Shown piece by piece: positions 35,761 through 44,249 of a stretch of 64,000 nt of DNA; the first letter of the stretch is position 1; the number at the start of each line of letters is the position of its first letter. The position numbers and the translations under genes were made by a program. The notes under the pieces were generated by a model. That model worked only from the letters and a program-made list of their open reading frames with translations. It had not been told where the DNA came from and made no database searches. Origin of the DNA: Chryseobacterium nakagawai (GTDB lineage: Bacteria > Bacteroidota > Bacteroidia > Flavobacteriales > Weeksellaceae); the NCBI RefSeq assembly GCF_900637665.1, contig NZ_LR134386.1:2720501-2784500 (forward strand). The letters run 5' to 3'.

Positions 35761-36768
35761 ATGAAAAAATTAAACTTTATCTTATTCCTAGTTGTCGGAA
35801 TAGTATCCTATGCTCAGCCATCAATAACCAGAGCTGGGGTTGACCCTATTAACAGTACAATTAATTTAAAATCAGAAGATGTAAGCGGAACTTCTATTAC
35901 TACAGGTTCAGCGGGAGCAAATATTACCTGGGATTTTTCGGCTTATACAGGAACTAATCCTGTTGCTTATACTACAAGAGTATGCCCTGGCCAATCTAAT
36001 TGTTTCAGATTTCCAGGGGCAAACAGAATTACATCGCTGACCAATGTTGACAGCCACGACTTTGGTTCTATGACGGATACTGAGGCTACGATGTTGGGCT
36101 CTTATTCAGGGCCATCGTTGGGAGATGTTACGGTCACTTATGTCAATCCTTTGATTGAGTATAAGTTTCCGGTTACTTATCTTCAACAGTTTGATGATAC
36201 GTATGAATTTAATAGTGTTTCAGCCGCCATTGGAAATACCAATGAAATGGGGCAGGTGAGTGTTAATGTAGATGGTTATGGTACTGTAATTACTCCAAGA
36301 GGAACTTATTCTAATGTGTTGAGAATAAAAAGAATGAGAACTGCCACACAGACTATTGCCAGTTCACCAACGCCTATTACAGCCACATATACCAACGAAT
36401 CTTATCAATGGGTAAGCCAGACTAATGGTATGGTGTTTAGTTTTGCCATTAATACTTTTGTATTCAATGGGGTTACAAATGTGTCAAAATCGGTATCTTA
36501 TCTTGATACTGCAGTACTGTCAACTGTTGATCCGGATAGCAAAAAAAGAGACATTTCTGTCTATCCGAACCCAAGTACAGATTTTATTACAATAACATCA
36601 AAAGAGGACCTTAAAAAGATCACAGTGAGCTCTTTGGAAGGTAAAACTGTTATAAGTAAGGGAAGTTCCGGAAATATTGATGTTTCAAAACTTCCAACAG
36701 GAATTTATATTCTTCAGGGAGAATTGAAGAATGGAACTGTTGTTTCAAAGAAAATTATTAAAAAGTAA
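35761..36768 (+). CDS. Secreted protein with T9SS type A sorting domain
   Basis: A 335-residue secreted protein. A Sec signal (MKKLNFILFLVVGIVSYAQ) is followed by about 240 residues of beta-rich sequence without a domain I recognise (WDFSAYTG, YVNPLIEYKFPVTYLQQFDDTY). The C-terminal 75 residues are a type A sorting domain (SVYPNPSTDFITI...LPTGIYILQGELKNGTVVSKKIIKK). It is exported by the type IX system to the cell surface or medium. It stands alone and is followed by a bidirectional terminator. Confidence 0.92.
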   Translation: MKKLNFILFLVVGIVSYAQPSITRAGVDPINSTINLKSEDVSGTSITTGSAGANITWDFSAYTGTNPVAYTTRVCPGQSNCFRFPGANRITSLTNVDSHDFGSMTDTEATMLGSYSGPSLGDVTVTYVNPLIEYKFPVTYLQQFDDTYEFNSVSAAIGNTNEMGQVSVNVDGYGTVITPRGTYSNVLRIKRMRTATQTIASSPTPITATYTNESYQWVSQTNGMVFSFAINTFVFNGVTNVSKSVSYLDTAVLSTVDPDSKKRDISVYPNPSTDFITITSKEDLKKITVSSLEGKTVISKGSSGNIDVSKLPTGIYILQGELKNGTVVSKKIIKK

Positions 36769-36786
36769 ATGAGTTGTTGATATGGA

Positions 36787-36830
36787 ATCAGACGTAAAAG
36801 AACTTGAATTTTACGTCTGATCTTTTATTT
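36787..36830 (+). terminator. Bidirectional terminator between the T9SS gene and the convergent GNAT gene
   Basis: A 13-base-pair stem ATCAGACGTAAAA / TTTTACGTCTGAT with a 9-base loop, followed by TCTTTTATTT. The T-run overlaps the stop region of the minus-strand GNAT gene. Confidence 0.92.
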
Positions 36831-37439
36831 ATCAGAAGATTCCTTTTCTCTGATAAGTGTCTCAATTTTCTGTTTTGCGGCCTCCCATTCATCATCCAGA
36901 ATACTGTAATAGGCTGCATTTCTTGTGGAACCATCGTTCTGAATTTTGTCTTTGCGCAAGATCCCTTCAAATACACCCCCGATTTTTTCAATCGCTTTTC
37001 TTGATCTTAAATTGTTGTCCTTTGTTTTCAGTTGTACACGATTGGTTTTTAATACATCAAAACAGTAGGTAAGTAAGAGTAATTTGCATTCTAAATTAAC
37101 GGATGTTCCCCAAAACTCTTTGGTGATCCATGTCCAGCCGATCTCTAATTTTTTATCTGATGGATATATTTCGAAAAACCTTGTGGACCCAATCAGCTTT
37201 TGAGTTTCCTTATGTCTTATCACAAAAGGATATTGATTTTCGTTTTCCCTTTCTGATAAAGCGAATTCATAGTTTTGATAGAATATTTCTTTATCGGAAC
37301 CATCAGTAGGAATTAATGCCCAGAGATCTTTATCCGCACCAGCAGAATACAATTCTTCAAAATGTTCTTTTTCCAAGGGAATCAGTTCAACATTTGCTCC
37401 TTCTAAGATGGTTGGATGGGATATCCATTTCTCCTTCAT
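36825..37439 (-). CDS. RimJ/RimL-type GNAT acetyltransferase
   Basis: A 204-residue acetyltransferase with the RimJ/RimL-like fold. It begins MKEKWISHPTILEGANVELIPLEKEHFEELYSAG, with ITKEFWGTSVNLECKLLLLTYCFDVLKTNRVQLKTKDNNLRSRKAIEKIGGVFEGILRKD near 110-165 (acetyl-CoA site and the conserved Asn/Arg-Ala-Ile-Glu-Lys-Gly of the RimL type), and DEWEAAKQKIE at the C-terminus. Substrate is unknown; family members acetylate ribosomal proteins or small molecules. It converges on the T9SS gene upstream of it. Confidence 0.93.
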   Translation of the reverse strand: MKEKWISHPTILEGANVELIPLEKEHFEELYSAGADKDLWALIPTDGSDKEIFYQNYEFALSERENENQYPFVIRHKETQKLIGSTRFFEIYPSDKKLEIGWTWITKEFWGTSVNLECKLLLLTYCFDVLKTNRVQLKTKDNNLRSRKAIEKIGGVFEGILRKDKIQNDGSTRNAAYYSILDDEWEAAKQKIETLIREKESSDK

Positions 37440-37526
37440 AAAATATTTTTTGAAGAGCGAATTTAATGAAAAACAAATGTTTGTTGTATTAAATAACCGT
37501 AGTTTTAATTTTAAATAAAATAAAAT

Positions 37527-38156
37527 TTATTTACTGATATTTTCAATGGAATCAATTTGCCAATGATTGTCTTTATTCTTGCTAAGAGTATATCGATAGG
37601 TCATCCCAGAGTTTTTCAGATGAAATTCTACATAAGATATCTGGGGAGTAGCCTGTTTTGCAGTGAATGGTATTGCTTTAATATCCCGTAAGTCAGATTG
37701 ATAATCATCCTGTGTCTTAAAAAAGTAATCATAGTCAAAGCCGTGCGGAGGTCCGTCATTAGCAGGGTTCTTTTTGAAATACTCATTTCCCTCTATATAA
37801 TTTTGTTGGTAAGCGGCTAAAAACTTTTCAGATAAAAAAGTACTGCTTTTCAGAAAGGAGATTTCTTTATTAACCTGATCAAAGTCAACGGCATAGTCCG
37901 CTGGAAGATCATTTTCCTGAGGACCGCCTTTTATAGTATTGAAATGAGAAAGATTATCTTCATGGTCTCTATACCAGATCACGAATAATTTTACCGTTTC
38001 TATAGGAGAATTATCCTGAAGTTTTGATGTTATACGTTCTGTATTTTTTTGATTGATGGTATCGTGAACCATAGAAGGCTTGGTGGTCTCTTCTTTTTTG
38101 CAATGAATCCATAACAGACATGCTGCAGATAGTAATAATGGTTTCCCTGGCATCAT
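37527..38156 (-). CDS. Lipoprotein, DUF3828-like; possible orphan immunity protein
   Basis: A 209-residue protein with a lipoprotein signal (MMPGKPLLLSAACLLWIHC, Cys near residue 19). The rest is charged and lacks membrane segments; the motif ETVKLFVIWYRDHEDNLSHF, then FLSEKFLAAYQQNYI and YRYTLSKNKDNHWQIDSIENI, is reminiscent of the DUF3828 family. It is directly downstream, on the same strand, of a decayed Tae4-like amidase gene (ends 38285, 129 bases away). Periplasmic lipoproteins next to such effectors are usually their immunity partners. I infer an orphan immunity role; function is otherwise unknown. Confidence 0.65.
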   Translation of the reverse strand: MMPGKPLLLSAACLLWIHCKKEETTKPSMVHDTINQKNTERITSKLQDNSPIETVKLFVIWYRDHEDNLSHFNTIKGGPQENDLPADYAVDFDQVNKEISFLKSSTFLSEKFLAAYQQNYIEGNEYFKKNPANDGPPHGFDYDYFFKTQDDYQSDLRDIKAIPFTAKQATPQISYVEFHLKNSGMTYRYTLSKNKDNHWQIDSIENISK

Positions 38157-38245
38157 ACGTTTTCTTTTTTTTGTGGGCTCTAAATTACAAAATAATAAAA
38201 CTGGTTTGGTCCGTAATATAGTTCACTGTAGTTTAGAAAAGAATG

Positions 38246-38262
38246 GCCACGAATACACGAAT
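38246..38262. repeat. Dispersed 17-base repeat, copy 2
   Basis: The same ATTCGTGTATTCGTGGC as at 22294-22310, here on the minus strand, in the gap between the amidase remnant and the lipoprotein gene. Confidence 0.7.
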
Positions 38263-38284
38263 TTTTATTTGCAGGTATGTAATA

Positions 38285-38548
38285 CTATAGGTAATTTCTG
38301 TGTCCGAAAATTTCAGGGTGGGTATGGATCCAGTTCGCTAGTTCTTGTGCTCTTAAAATGTGTCAAAACCATCTGAATGAGACATTCAGCACTTTGCACC
38401 AGCAAAAGAAGATAAGTTGACACCAGATGTATTTGGAGCTATGCTCATGCGTATAGCACATTGGTTTGGAAATTCACTTCTATCACATGGATAAACACCT
38501 TTGCCTGGATGGTTTTTCGAAAATGTTAAAGTATAATGTTGGATTCAT
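38285..38548 (-). pseudogene. Decayed Tae4-like (papain-like) peptidoglycan amidase remnant
   Basis: Reading the minus strand from an ATG at 38548 gives MNPTLYFNIF, then, after a frameshift near 38520, HPGKGVYPCDRSEFPNQCAIRMSIAPN..SGVNLSSFAGAKC up to a stop at about 38387. After a further frameshift it resumes as RAQELANWIHTHPEIFG before a stop at 38285. The NQCAIRMS block with a nucleophilic Cys and the following (H)xxRAQELANW block match the Tae4-type papain-like amidase (T6SS effector) pattern. The gene is broken by at least two frameshifts and an internal stop, so it is non-functional. The rest of 38157-38639 shows no other gene. Confidence 0.6.
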
Positions 38549-38639
38549 ATTTGCGTTTTACATAAATATATGAATTATATTTTTAAAGTGAATCAATTTT
38601 TTGATAATGTATTCTAGCCTTTTATTTTCAACCTCTGTT

Positions 38640-39485
38640 TTATTTTTTAATCCTGTAATTTTCCCTGTACGCATTGGCTGTAATACCTGTACAACGTCTG
38701 AAATAGCGGCAAAATAGGGAAGAGTCTACAAACTGTAACTGATTGCTGATTTCTTTAATGGAAAATGAGGTTGTTTTGAGAAGTTCTTCAGCCTGTTTTA
38801 TCACCCTATAGCTTATCCATTGCTTGATAGGCTTCCCGGTTTCTTTTTTGATTAAACTGCTTAAATACTGTGGGGAAAGATGCAATTGATCAGAATAAAA
38901 TAATACACTTCTTTCCAGATGTCCATGTTGATTCAGGAGTTCAAAAAAATGATGTATAATATCCTGGCTTCTGGTTTGTAAAAGACTGTTGTTTTTAATG
39001 ACAGGCAAATAGAGTTTTGAAACCAGTTCCAGAAGGGCGTAGAGCAGATACTGTACAGATTCTATGGTACTTTCTTCCTTGGTTTTAGAATGGTACTCCT
39101 GAATTAATTTTACAGTAGACCAAATGAGTTTTTTGGCTGGGGATTCAACTTTTATAGCCGGATTGAATTTGATTTCATCACTGGCCAGAAGAACGGTCAG
39201 GAAACTATAAGTACTGATGAAATCCAGAGAAATAAAAAATACGGATAATTCAAGATTATCACTTCCGGAAATGTCTCCAAGGTCTGTATCAGGTAATAGC
39301 ATGATGATAGAAAGGGACTGTATGTGAAAAGGAAGTGTATTGGCTTGAAGATCTAATATGCCGTTTGAAACGAAACAAAGTAATAGTTTATTGAGGTTTC
39401 CTGCTTTAGCATGAAATTCAGAGAGGCTGTTTACCGTGTATTTTTCAATACATAATCCTTCAAAATTGGGCTTGATCTCTATCAT
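38640..39485 (-). CDS. AraC-family transcriptional regulator divergent from an MFS gene
   Basis: A 281-residue regulator. The N-terminal 170 residues are a variable sensor domain (begins MIEIKPNFEGLCIEKYTVNSLSEFHAKAGNLNKLLLCFV), and the C-terminal 100 residues carry the AraC double helix-turn-helix (ILYSDQLHLSPQYLSSLIKKETGKPIKQWISYRVIKQAEELLKTTSFSIKEISNQLQFVDSSLFCRYFRRCTGITANAYREN). It is divergent from the MFS transporter at 39679 with 193 bases between, which suggests it controls that gene. The ligand is unknown. Confidence 0.93.
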   Translation of the reverse strand: MIEIKPNFEGLCIEKYTVNSLSEFHAKAGNLNKLLLCFVSNGILDLQANTLPFHIQSLSIIMLLPDTDLGDISGSDNLELSVFFISLDFISTYSFLTVLLASDEIKFNPAIKVESPAKKLIWSTVKLIQEYHSKTKEESTIESVQYLLYALLELVSKLYLPVIKNNSLLQTRSQDIIHHFFELLNQHGHLERSVLFYSDQLHLSPQYLSSLIKKETGKPIKQWISYRVIKQAEELLKTTSFSIKEISNQLQFVDSSLFCRYFRRCTGITANAYRENYRIKK

Positions 39486-39678
39486 GATACAGTTGGATTT
39501 CTCCTTACAATGGTTAATAATTTTACCAGTGGGTTTTCTGCGATCAAAGGTAAGCAGTTAATTTTTCTTTTTGAAAGGCTTGTTTAAAATGGAATATAAA
39601 ATATCAAAAATGGAATGTATTTTATTCGTTAAGTGTTACTAACTTCGCAAACGAAAATTTTAATCAAACACTGTTTTA

Positions 39679-40839
39679 ATGCACGATAGAGAATTATTCA
39701 ATGCGAAAATGCCTACGGCCTGTTTTTTACTTTTCTTTGCTCATGGGCTTGTGTTCTCATCATGGGCCAGCCGGATTCCCATTATTAAAGATGCTCTTTC
39801 TATCAATGAAGCACAGCTTGGAACTCTTTTGCTTCTGATGCCGATAGGTCAGCTTTCTACAATGATGTTATCCGGAAAATTAATCAGCAGATATGGAAGC
39901 AGCAGGATTATTAAAAGTTGTTTTTTATTATATCCGGGCTTTCTTTTACTGATTGGTCTTTCTCCATCTTACTGGATTTTAGCTGCCGTTCTGTTTTTCT
40001 TTGGGGTTACAGGAAATCTTTGCAATATTGCGGTCAATACGCAGGCTATTGAAATAGAATCTATTACCAAAAGGACATTATTGTCCTCTTATCATGGAGC
40101 CTGGTGCTTTGCTGGGCTGATAGGAGCATTATTGGGAATGCTAGCCATTAATCTGCATGTAGAAACGTTTCTACATTTTGTTCTTACTTTCATCCTTGTC
40201 ACACTGATCTGGATGTATAGCAGAAACAATCTTACCAATAGTATTCATAAAGCTGAACCACAAACACAGTCCATTTTTAAATCTGTAAATCCCACGTTGG
40301 TTGGGTTAGGAATTATTGGGTTTTTAAGTATGGCTATTGAAGGAGCTATGTTTGACTGGAGTGGAGTTTATTTTCAAACGATTGTGAAGGCACCGGAAAA
40401 TCTTGTTATATTGGGATATACAAGTTTTATATTAATGATGACTTTAGGAAGGTTTATTGGAAACAGGATCATTGAAAAATTGGGGAAAAGAATGGTATTA
40501 CAGTTCTGTGGGGTATTAATGAGTATCGGACTTTTCCTGAGTGTTTTCCTTCCAGAGTTATGGATTTGTATTATTGCTTTCATGATTATCGGGCTTGGAG
40601 CTTCTTTAAGTGTACCATCAGTGTATAGTACCATCGGAAAGGTGAATACGGTAGCACCAAGTATTGCTTTATCATTTGTATCCAGTATTTCATTCTTAGG
40701 CTTTTTGATAGGACCTCCATTAATTGGATATATTGCAGAAGGTTTTGACCTCAGATATTCTTTCGGACTTTTTGCCTGCTTTGGAATTTTATTGAGTATT
40801 ATGGCTGGGAAAATGAAGGTATTTAAAAATAACAAGTAA
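39679..40839 (+). CDS. Major facilitator superfamily transporter
   Basis: A 386-residue inner-membrane carrier with about 12 hydrophobic helices. The N-terminal motif SSWASRIPIIKDALSINEAQLGTLLLLMPIGQL and GRFIGNRIIEKLGKRM between helices 6-8 fit the FucP/YbjJ-like group of MFS carriers. Substrate is open; the Lys/Arg-rich loop 6-7 is typical. It is divergent from an AraC gene, so it is probably induced by that regulator's ligand, such as a sugar or drug. Confidence 0.9.
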   Translation: MHDRELFNAKMPTACFLLFFAHGLVFSSWASRIPIIKDALSINEAQLGTLLLLMPIGQLSTMMLSGKLISRYGSSRIIKSCFLLYPGFLLLIGLSPSYWILAAVLFFFGVTGNLCNIAVNTQAIEIESITKRTLLSSYHGAWCFAGLIGALLGMLAINLHVETFLHFVLTFILVTLIWMYSRNNLTNSIHKAEPQTQSIFKSVNPTLVGLGIIGFLSMAIEGAMFDWSGVYFQTIVKAPENLVILGYTSFILMMTLGRFIGNRIIEKLGKRMVLQFCGVLMSIGLFLSVFLPELWICIIAFMIIGLGASLSVPSVYSTIGKVNTVAPSIALSFVSSISFLGFLIGPPLIGYIAEGFDLRYSFGLFACFGILLSIMAGKMKVFKNNK

Positions 40840-40854
40840 TCATTGTTTAAAATA

Positions 40855-40884
40855 AAACGGACTGTTGGGAAAAACAGTCCGTTT
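40855..40884 (+). terminator. Bidirectional terminator between MFS and NTF2-like genes
   Basis: Perfect 12-base-pair stem AAACGGACTGTT / AACAGTCCGTTT with a GGGAAA loop, flanked by A- and T-rich tracts on both sides. Confidence 0.95.
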
Positions 40885-40889
40885 ACTTT

Positions 40890-41279
40890 TTACATCCAGG
40901 TTTCTACAAGGTTGAACCAGAATGCTTTTTCTTGGTTAAGCAAAAAAACTGCTGAAGCTTTTCGGATGTTTGCGATTCCTTCTGTTGTCTGAATTTCAGT
41001 GTATGTAGCCAGACCATGATGTTCAGAGCAGTGAATTTCTATATTTTCAATCTGTACACGACGATCCGGGAACTTTCCAAAAACGGTAGGAAGCCATTCT
41101 GAAAACATGGCTAAGGTTGCAGAATTTCCGTCACCATTAATCATTTTAAATTCGGGAGAGAACCCTGCAAGAATTTTGTTGAATAAAACATCCTGATCCT
41201 CTTCATTTCCCTGAAACCATTTTTCAATATTTTCACAGAAGTCTTTTAATTCTGCATTGATTTTTTCTTTGTTATTCAT
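40890..41279 (-). CDS. NTF2-like / DUF4440-type protein
   Basis: A 129-residue protein with the SnoaL/NTF2-like cone fold: NAELKDFCENIEKWFQGNEEDQDVLFNKILAGFSPEFKMINGDG at the start, RRVQIENIEIHCSEHHGLATYTEIQTTEG in the middle and the end strand KASAVFLLNQEKAFWFNLVETWM. Such proteins bind small ligands or act as isomerases; the catalytic residues here are not clear. It is downstream of and on the same strand as the DHA2 transporter, with 40 bases between, so it is likely in that operon. Confidence 0.8.
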   Translation of the reverse strand: MNNKEKINAELKDFCENIEKWFQGNEEDQDVLFNKILAGFSPEFKMINGDGNSATLAMFSEWLPTVFGKFPDRRVQIENIEIHCSEHHGLATYTEIQTTEGIANIRKASAVFLLNQEKAFWFNLVETWM

Positions 41280-41319
41280 AAGATTTAAAATTTATAATAT
41301 ATTTTGTTGTTGATGAAAA

Positions 41320-42699
41320 TTAAGCATGAATATATTTACGGAGTTTGCCGTTTATCAATATCCCTATGATTTGAACAGCTCCGATCATAAAAATTGCTAT
41401 TGCAAAAGCATTTGAAAATCCCACTAACTCAATCATATTAAAAAATAAGGTTCCAATAACAGCTCCTCCAACTACACTGCCTACCTGTATTCCGATGCTT
41501 ATCAAACCTGAAGCCTGTCCGGCTTTTTCTTTGGTGGTAAAGGTAATAGCAGTTCGCATCATAACCGGCATAATAGTCCCATGACCTAATCCCGCTATAA
41601 ACAGGGTAATATGGGTCATAAAAGAAGGTTTTTGCTGAAAATAGAAGCACATTGCACTGAGAATGAACCCACTCATTAATAATCCCAGACCAATATAGAT
41701 CATTGTATAAGTGGGAAGGTTTATTTTGGACACCATCAATGGCCCCAGGAAAAAGGCAATCCCGTAAGGAACAATAGCTAATCCCGTTTGTAGGGAACTT
41801 TGATGAAAAAATTCCTGGAGATAATAGGGATAGCAGATAAATAATCCTGAGGTAAAATTGTAAAAAAAGAGAATTACAAGACTTAATGCAAAAGGTTGAT
41901 GCTTTAAAAGCGTTGGATCTATAAGGATGGGGCGGTTATTTTTTAATAGATATATTTCATATCTGATAAAAGCAATTAATAAAGATATTCCTGATATCAT
42001 AATGGCGAATATCCACCATACCCATTGATATTTCTGCCCAAAAATAAGAGGACATATCAACATAAGCAGAGCAACAATCAACAATAATGAACCTTTAAAA
42101 TCAATTCCTGAATTATGTTCTTTATGGCTGTTATCCATTGTAAAATGAATGCCTATAATACAAATGATGGTGATAGGGACATTCACAAGAAATACCAGTT
42201 CCCAGGAAAAGTCTCCCCAATGCATGCTGAGCAATAGACCTCCAAGTAATTGCCCGATGACAGAGGCCAGCCCAAATACTGAACTAAATAGACTTATTGC
42301 TTTAGGCTGTTCTTTACTGCTAAAGAGGACTTTTATGGAGGCTAAAACCTGTGGGGCAAGTAGTGAAGCTCCAACGCCCTGAAATAATCTTGCGATAATC
42401 AGCCATAGGACCGTAGGAGAAAAAGCGCACGCCAGAGAAGACAATAAAAAAGTATACAATCCCCATGTGAAAATCTTCTTGCGTCCATAAAGATCGCCCA
42501 GACGTCCACCGCATACTACTAAGGCTCCATAAGTAAGTCCGTAAATAGCGATAACCATTTGAAGCTGGTGGTCACTGGCTTTAAAAGCATTTTTTATGGA
42601 AGGTAAAGCCATATTCACAATAAAATAATCCAGTGGGGAAAGGAAAGCTCCGGCAATCAGGAAATTGAGGGCCTGCCATCGTTTCGGATAAGTGTTCAT
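41320..42699 (-). CDS. DHA2-type MFS drug exporter
   Basis: A 459-residue exporter with about 14 hydrophobic helices, the size and topology of the DHA2 family. Motif A is GGRLGDLYGRKKIF near residue 60, and the helix-5 motif C resembles SVFGLASVIGQLLGGLL near 145. It would export drugs or toxic organic molecules using the proton gradient. It is divergent from the AraC gene at 42774 with 74 bases between and is followed by a NTF2-like gene. Substrate unknown. Confidence 0.92.
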   Translation of the reverse strand: MNTYPKRWQALNFLIAGAFLSPLDYFIVNMALPSIKNAFKASDHQLQMVIAIYGLTYGALVVCGGRLGDLYGRKKIFTWGLYTFLLSSLACAFSPTVLWLIIARLFQGVGASLLAPQVLASIKVLFSSKEQPKAISLFSSVFGLASVIGQLLGGLLLSMHWGDFSWELVFLVNVPITIICIIGIHFTMDNSHKEHNSGIDFKGSLLLIVALLMLICPLIFGQKYQWVWWIFAIMISGISLLIAFIRYEIYLLKNNRPILIDPTLLKHQPFALSLVILFFYNFTSGLFICYPYYLQEFFHQSSLQTGLAIVPYGIAFFLGPLMVSKINLPTYTMIYIGLGLLMSGFILSAMCFYFQQKPSFMTHITLFIAGLGHGTIMPVMMRTAITFTTKEKAGQASGLISIGIQVGSVVGGAVIGTLFFNMIELVGFSNAFAIAIFMIGAVQIIGILINGKLRKYIHA

Positions 42700-42724
42700 A
42701 TTTTTTTATGCAAAAATAACCTCC

Positions 42725-42751
42725 TTGTGTTCTGGTAAAATTGTACTTTTG
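42725..42751 (+). promoter_or_regulatory. Promoter of the AraC gene at 42774
   Basis: TTG at 42725-42727 and TACTTTTG at 42744-42751 with a 16-base spacing, 22 bases before the ATG. It lies in the 74-base gap shared with the divergent transporter start. Confidence 0.55.
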
Positions 42752-42773
42752 GAGGAAAATATAGTGTGCACAG

Positions 42774-43619
42774 ATGAAAGGACTCCATCTTGAAGGGATT
42801 AAAGTGAAAGAAACAAAGCTAAAAGGAGAAACTGTTTTTAAGACAACCTCTTTTCTTTCATTTGTTTATATTGTAAAGGGAAAAGGAAATCTGCTGTATG
42901 ATGATCGTTATATTGATTTTACAGAAGGGAAGCTTTTTATTATTCTTCAACAGGAATCTTACCGTTTTGAAAGTGAAAATGCTGAGGTAATTGCCATAGA
43001 ATGTCCTATTGAGTTTATTGATAAGATCCGCCTTGAAGCAGATCGCATTGAAAGTTGTGAAAACCTTTACAAGTTGCAATATATCAGCAATAACTATCAT
43101 GCCCGTGCCGGGTGCGTATTCCGTAATACGAATGATGAAGATTTTGCGAAGGCATTGATTAAGCAGATTGCTTTTGAATTCAGAAACAAGGCAGAGGATT
43201 ATCTCATCATTCGTAACTGCATTTCAATTCTGCTTAATCTTATAGCCAGAAATATCATTCAAAGCGAAACTTCAGATTTGCAGGAGAATAGAAAGGCTTT
43301 TTCTATTATGAAGATCATTGCCTATATTCAAAAGCATATAAAAGATAGGGAAAAGACCGGAATTCAAACGATTGCAGAGCATTTTGGGATTTCCGGAAAT
43401 TATTTCGGGGAATATTTTAAACAACAGACTGGAATTTCCTATCAGGATTATTTACTGGATTATCGACTCAAACTGGTGGAAACTTATTTGAAATACAGCA
43501 GTATAAGACTGAGTGAGATCGCTTATGAGCTACAGTTTAGTGATGAGAGTCATCTTTCCAAGCTCTTTAAAAAGTATAGAGGTATTACTCCCGGTGAATA
43601 TAGAAAGATGAATAAATAG
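42774..43619 (+). CDS. AraC-family regulator divergent from the DHA2 exporter
   Basis: A 281-residue regulator with a cupin-like sensor half (KGNLLYDDRYIDFTEGKLFIILQQESYRFESEN near 40) and the AraC DNA-binding half at the C-terminus (IQTIAEHFGISGNYFGEYFKQQTGISYQDYLLDYRLKLVETYLKYSSIRLSEIAYELQFSDESHLSKLFKKYRGITPGEYRK). It resembles the AraC at 47770 across the whole length, so the two are paralogues. It is divergent from the DHA2 exporter, its likely target. Confidence 0.94.
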   Translation: MKGLHLEGIKVKETKLKGETVFKTTSFLSFVYIVKGKGNLLYDDRYIDFTEGKLFIILQQESYRFESENAEVIAIECPIEFIDKIRLEADRIESCENLYKLQYISNNYHARAGCVFRNTNDEDFAKALIKQIAFEFRNKAEDYLIIRNCISILLNLIARNIIQSETSDLQENRKAFSIMKIIAYIQKHIKDREKTGIQTIAEHFGISGNYFGEYFKQQTGISYQDYLLDYRLKLVETYLKYSSIRLSEIAYELQFSDESHLSKLFKKYRGITPGEYRKMNK

Positions 43620-43694
43620 AAGGCTCTTCTAAAAACAATTTCTTTGCTTTTGTAAGGTGTTGATTTATTAAATTTTAATTTTTTTGTAATATTA

Positions 43695-43722
43695 ACATAG
43701 TTAACTATATAGTTAACTATGT
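43695..43722. promoter_or_regulatory. Perfect 28-base palindrome upstream of marR (operator)
   Basis: ACATAGTTAACTAT is followed by its exact reverse complement. It contains two GTTAAC sites 12 bases apart and would bind two dimers or a single large one. A near-consensus -7 box TATTTTTA starts at its right edge (43722-43729), so binding would block transcription of the marR operon. Confidence 0.85.
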
Positions 43723-43754
43723 ATTTTTATATATTTACATCAAAGATTTTTAAA

Positions 43755-44249
43755 ATGGATTTTGATTTTATTAAAGAATTAGGATACAAAGCATTAGACA
43801 GTAGGTTAAAAAGAATCAGTGACCGGATGTCTCATGATGTCAGAAAGTTTTACAAAGAGTTTGGAATTGATGTGGAGCCTAACTGGTATCTTGTTTTTAT
43901 GTTGTTACAAAAGAAAGGAGAGATTTCCATTACAGATATTGCAGAACCCTTGGGATATTCTCATCCTTCTGTAGTAGTTATTGTAAAGAAAATGACAGAA
44001 AAGGGGTATCTGATGATTAAAAAAGATAAGGAAGATAAACGTAAACAAATGATTTCATTATCTCCTAAAGCTATGGAGATGCTGCCCAAATTGGAACACG
44101 TTTGGGACAGCTGTGAAAAGGCCATTTTAAAATTATTATCAGAAGATTTATCTATCCTTTCTTACCTCAACACTATAGATCAGGAATTAAAAGATGAATC
44201 TTTCCACGATCGCTTCAAACGGGAATACTTAAAAACAATACAATCATGA
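43755..44249 (+). CDS. MarR-family transcriptional regulator
   Basis: A 164-residue winged-helix regulator. I start at the ATG at 43755 (MDFDFIKELGYKALDSRLKRISDRM); a start at 43719 would fall inside the palindromic operator and ahead of the transcript start. The DNA-binding region is ITDIAEPLGYSHPSVVVIVKKMTEKGYLMIKKDKEDKRKQMISLS near 68-110 with the wing and the characteristic Asp-Lys-Arg. It probably binds the palindrome at 43695 and represses its own operon. Its TGA overlaps the next ATG (ATGA), so the two genes are translationally coupled. The ligand is unknown. Confidence 0.93.
   Translation: MDFDFIKELGYKALDSRLKRISDRMSHDVRKFYKEFGIDVEPNWYLVFMLLQKKGEISITDIAEPLGYSHPSVVVIVKKMTEKGYLMIKKDKEDKRKQMISLSPKAMEMLPKLEHVWDSCEKAILKLLSEDLSILSYLNTIDQELKDESFHDRFKREYLKTIQS

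Noticed and set aside
43719..43754. Upstream start for the marR gene
   Set aside because: The codon lies inside the 28-base palindrome and before the probable transcript start; the ATG at 43755 begins the family's fold.
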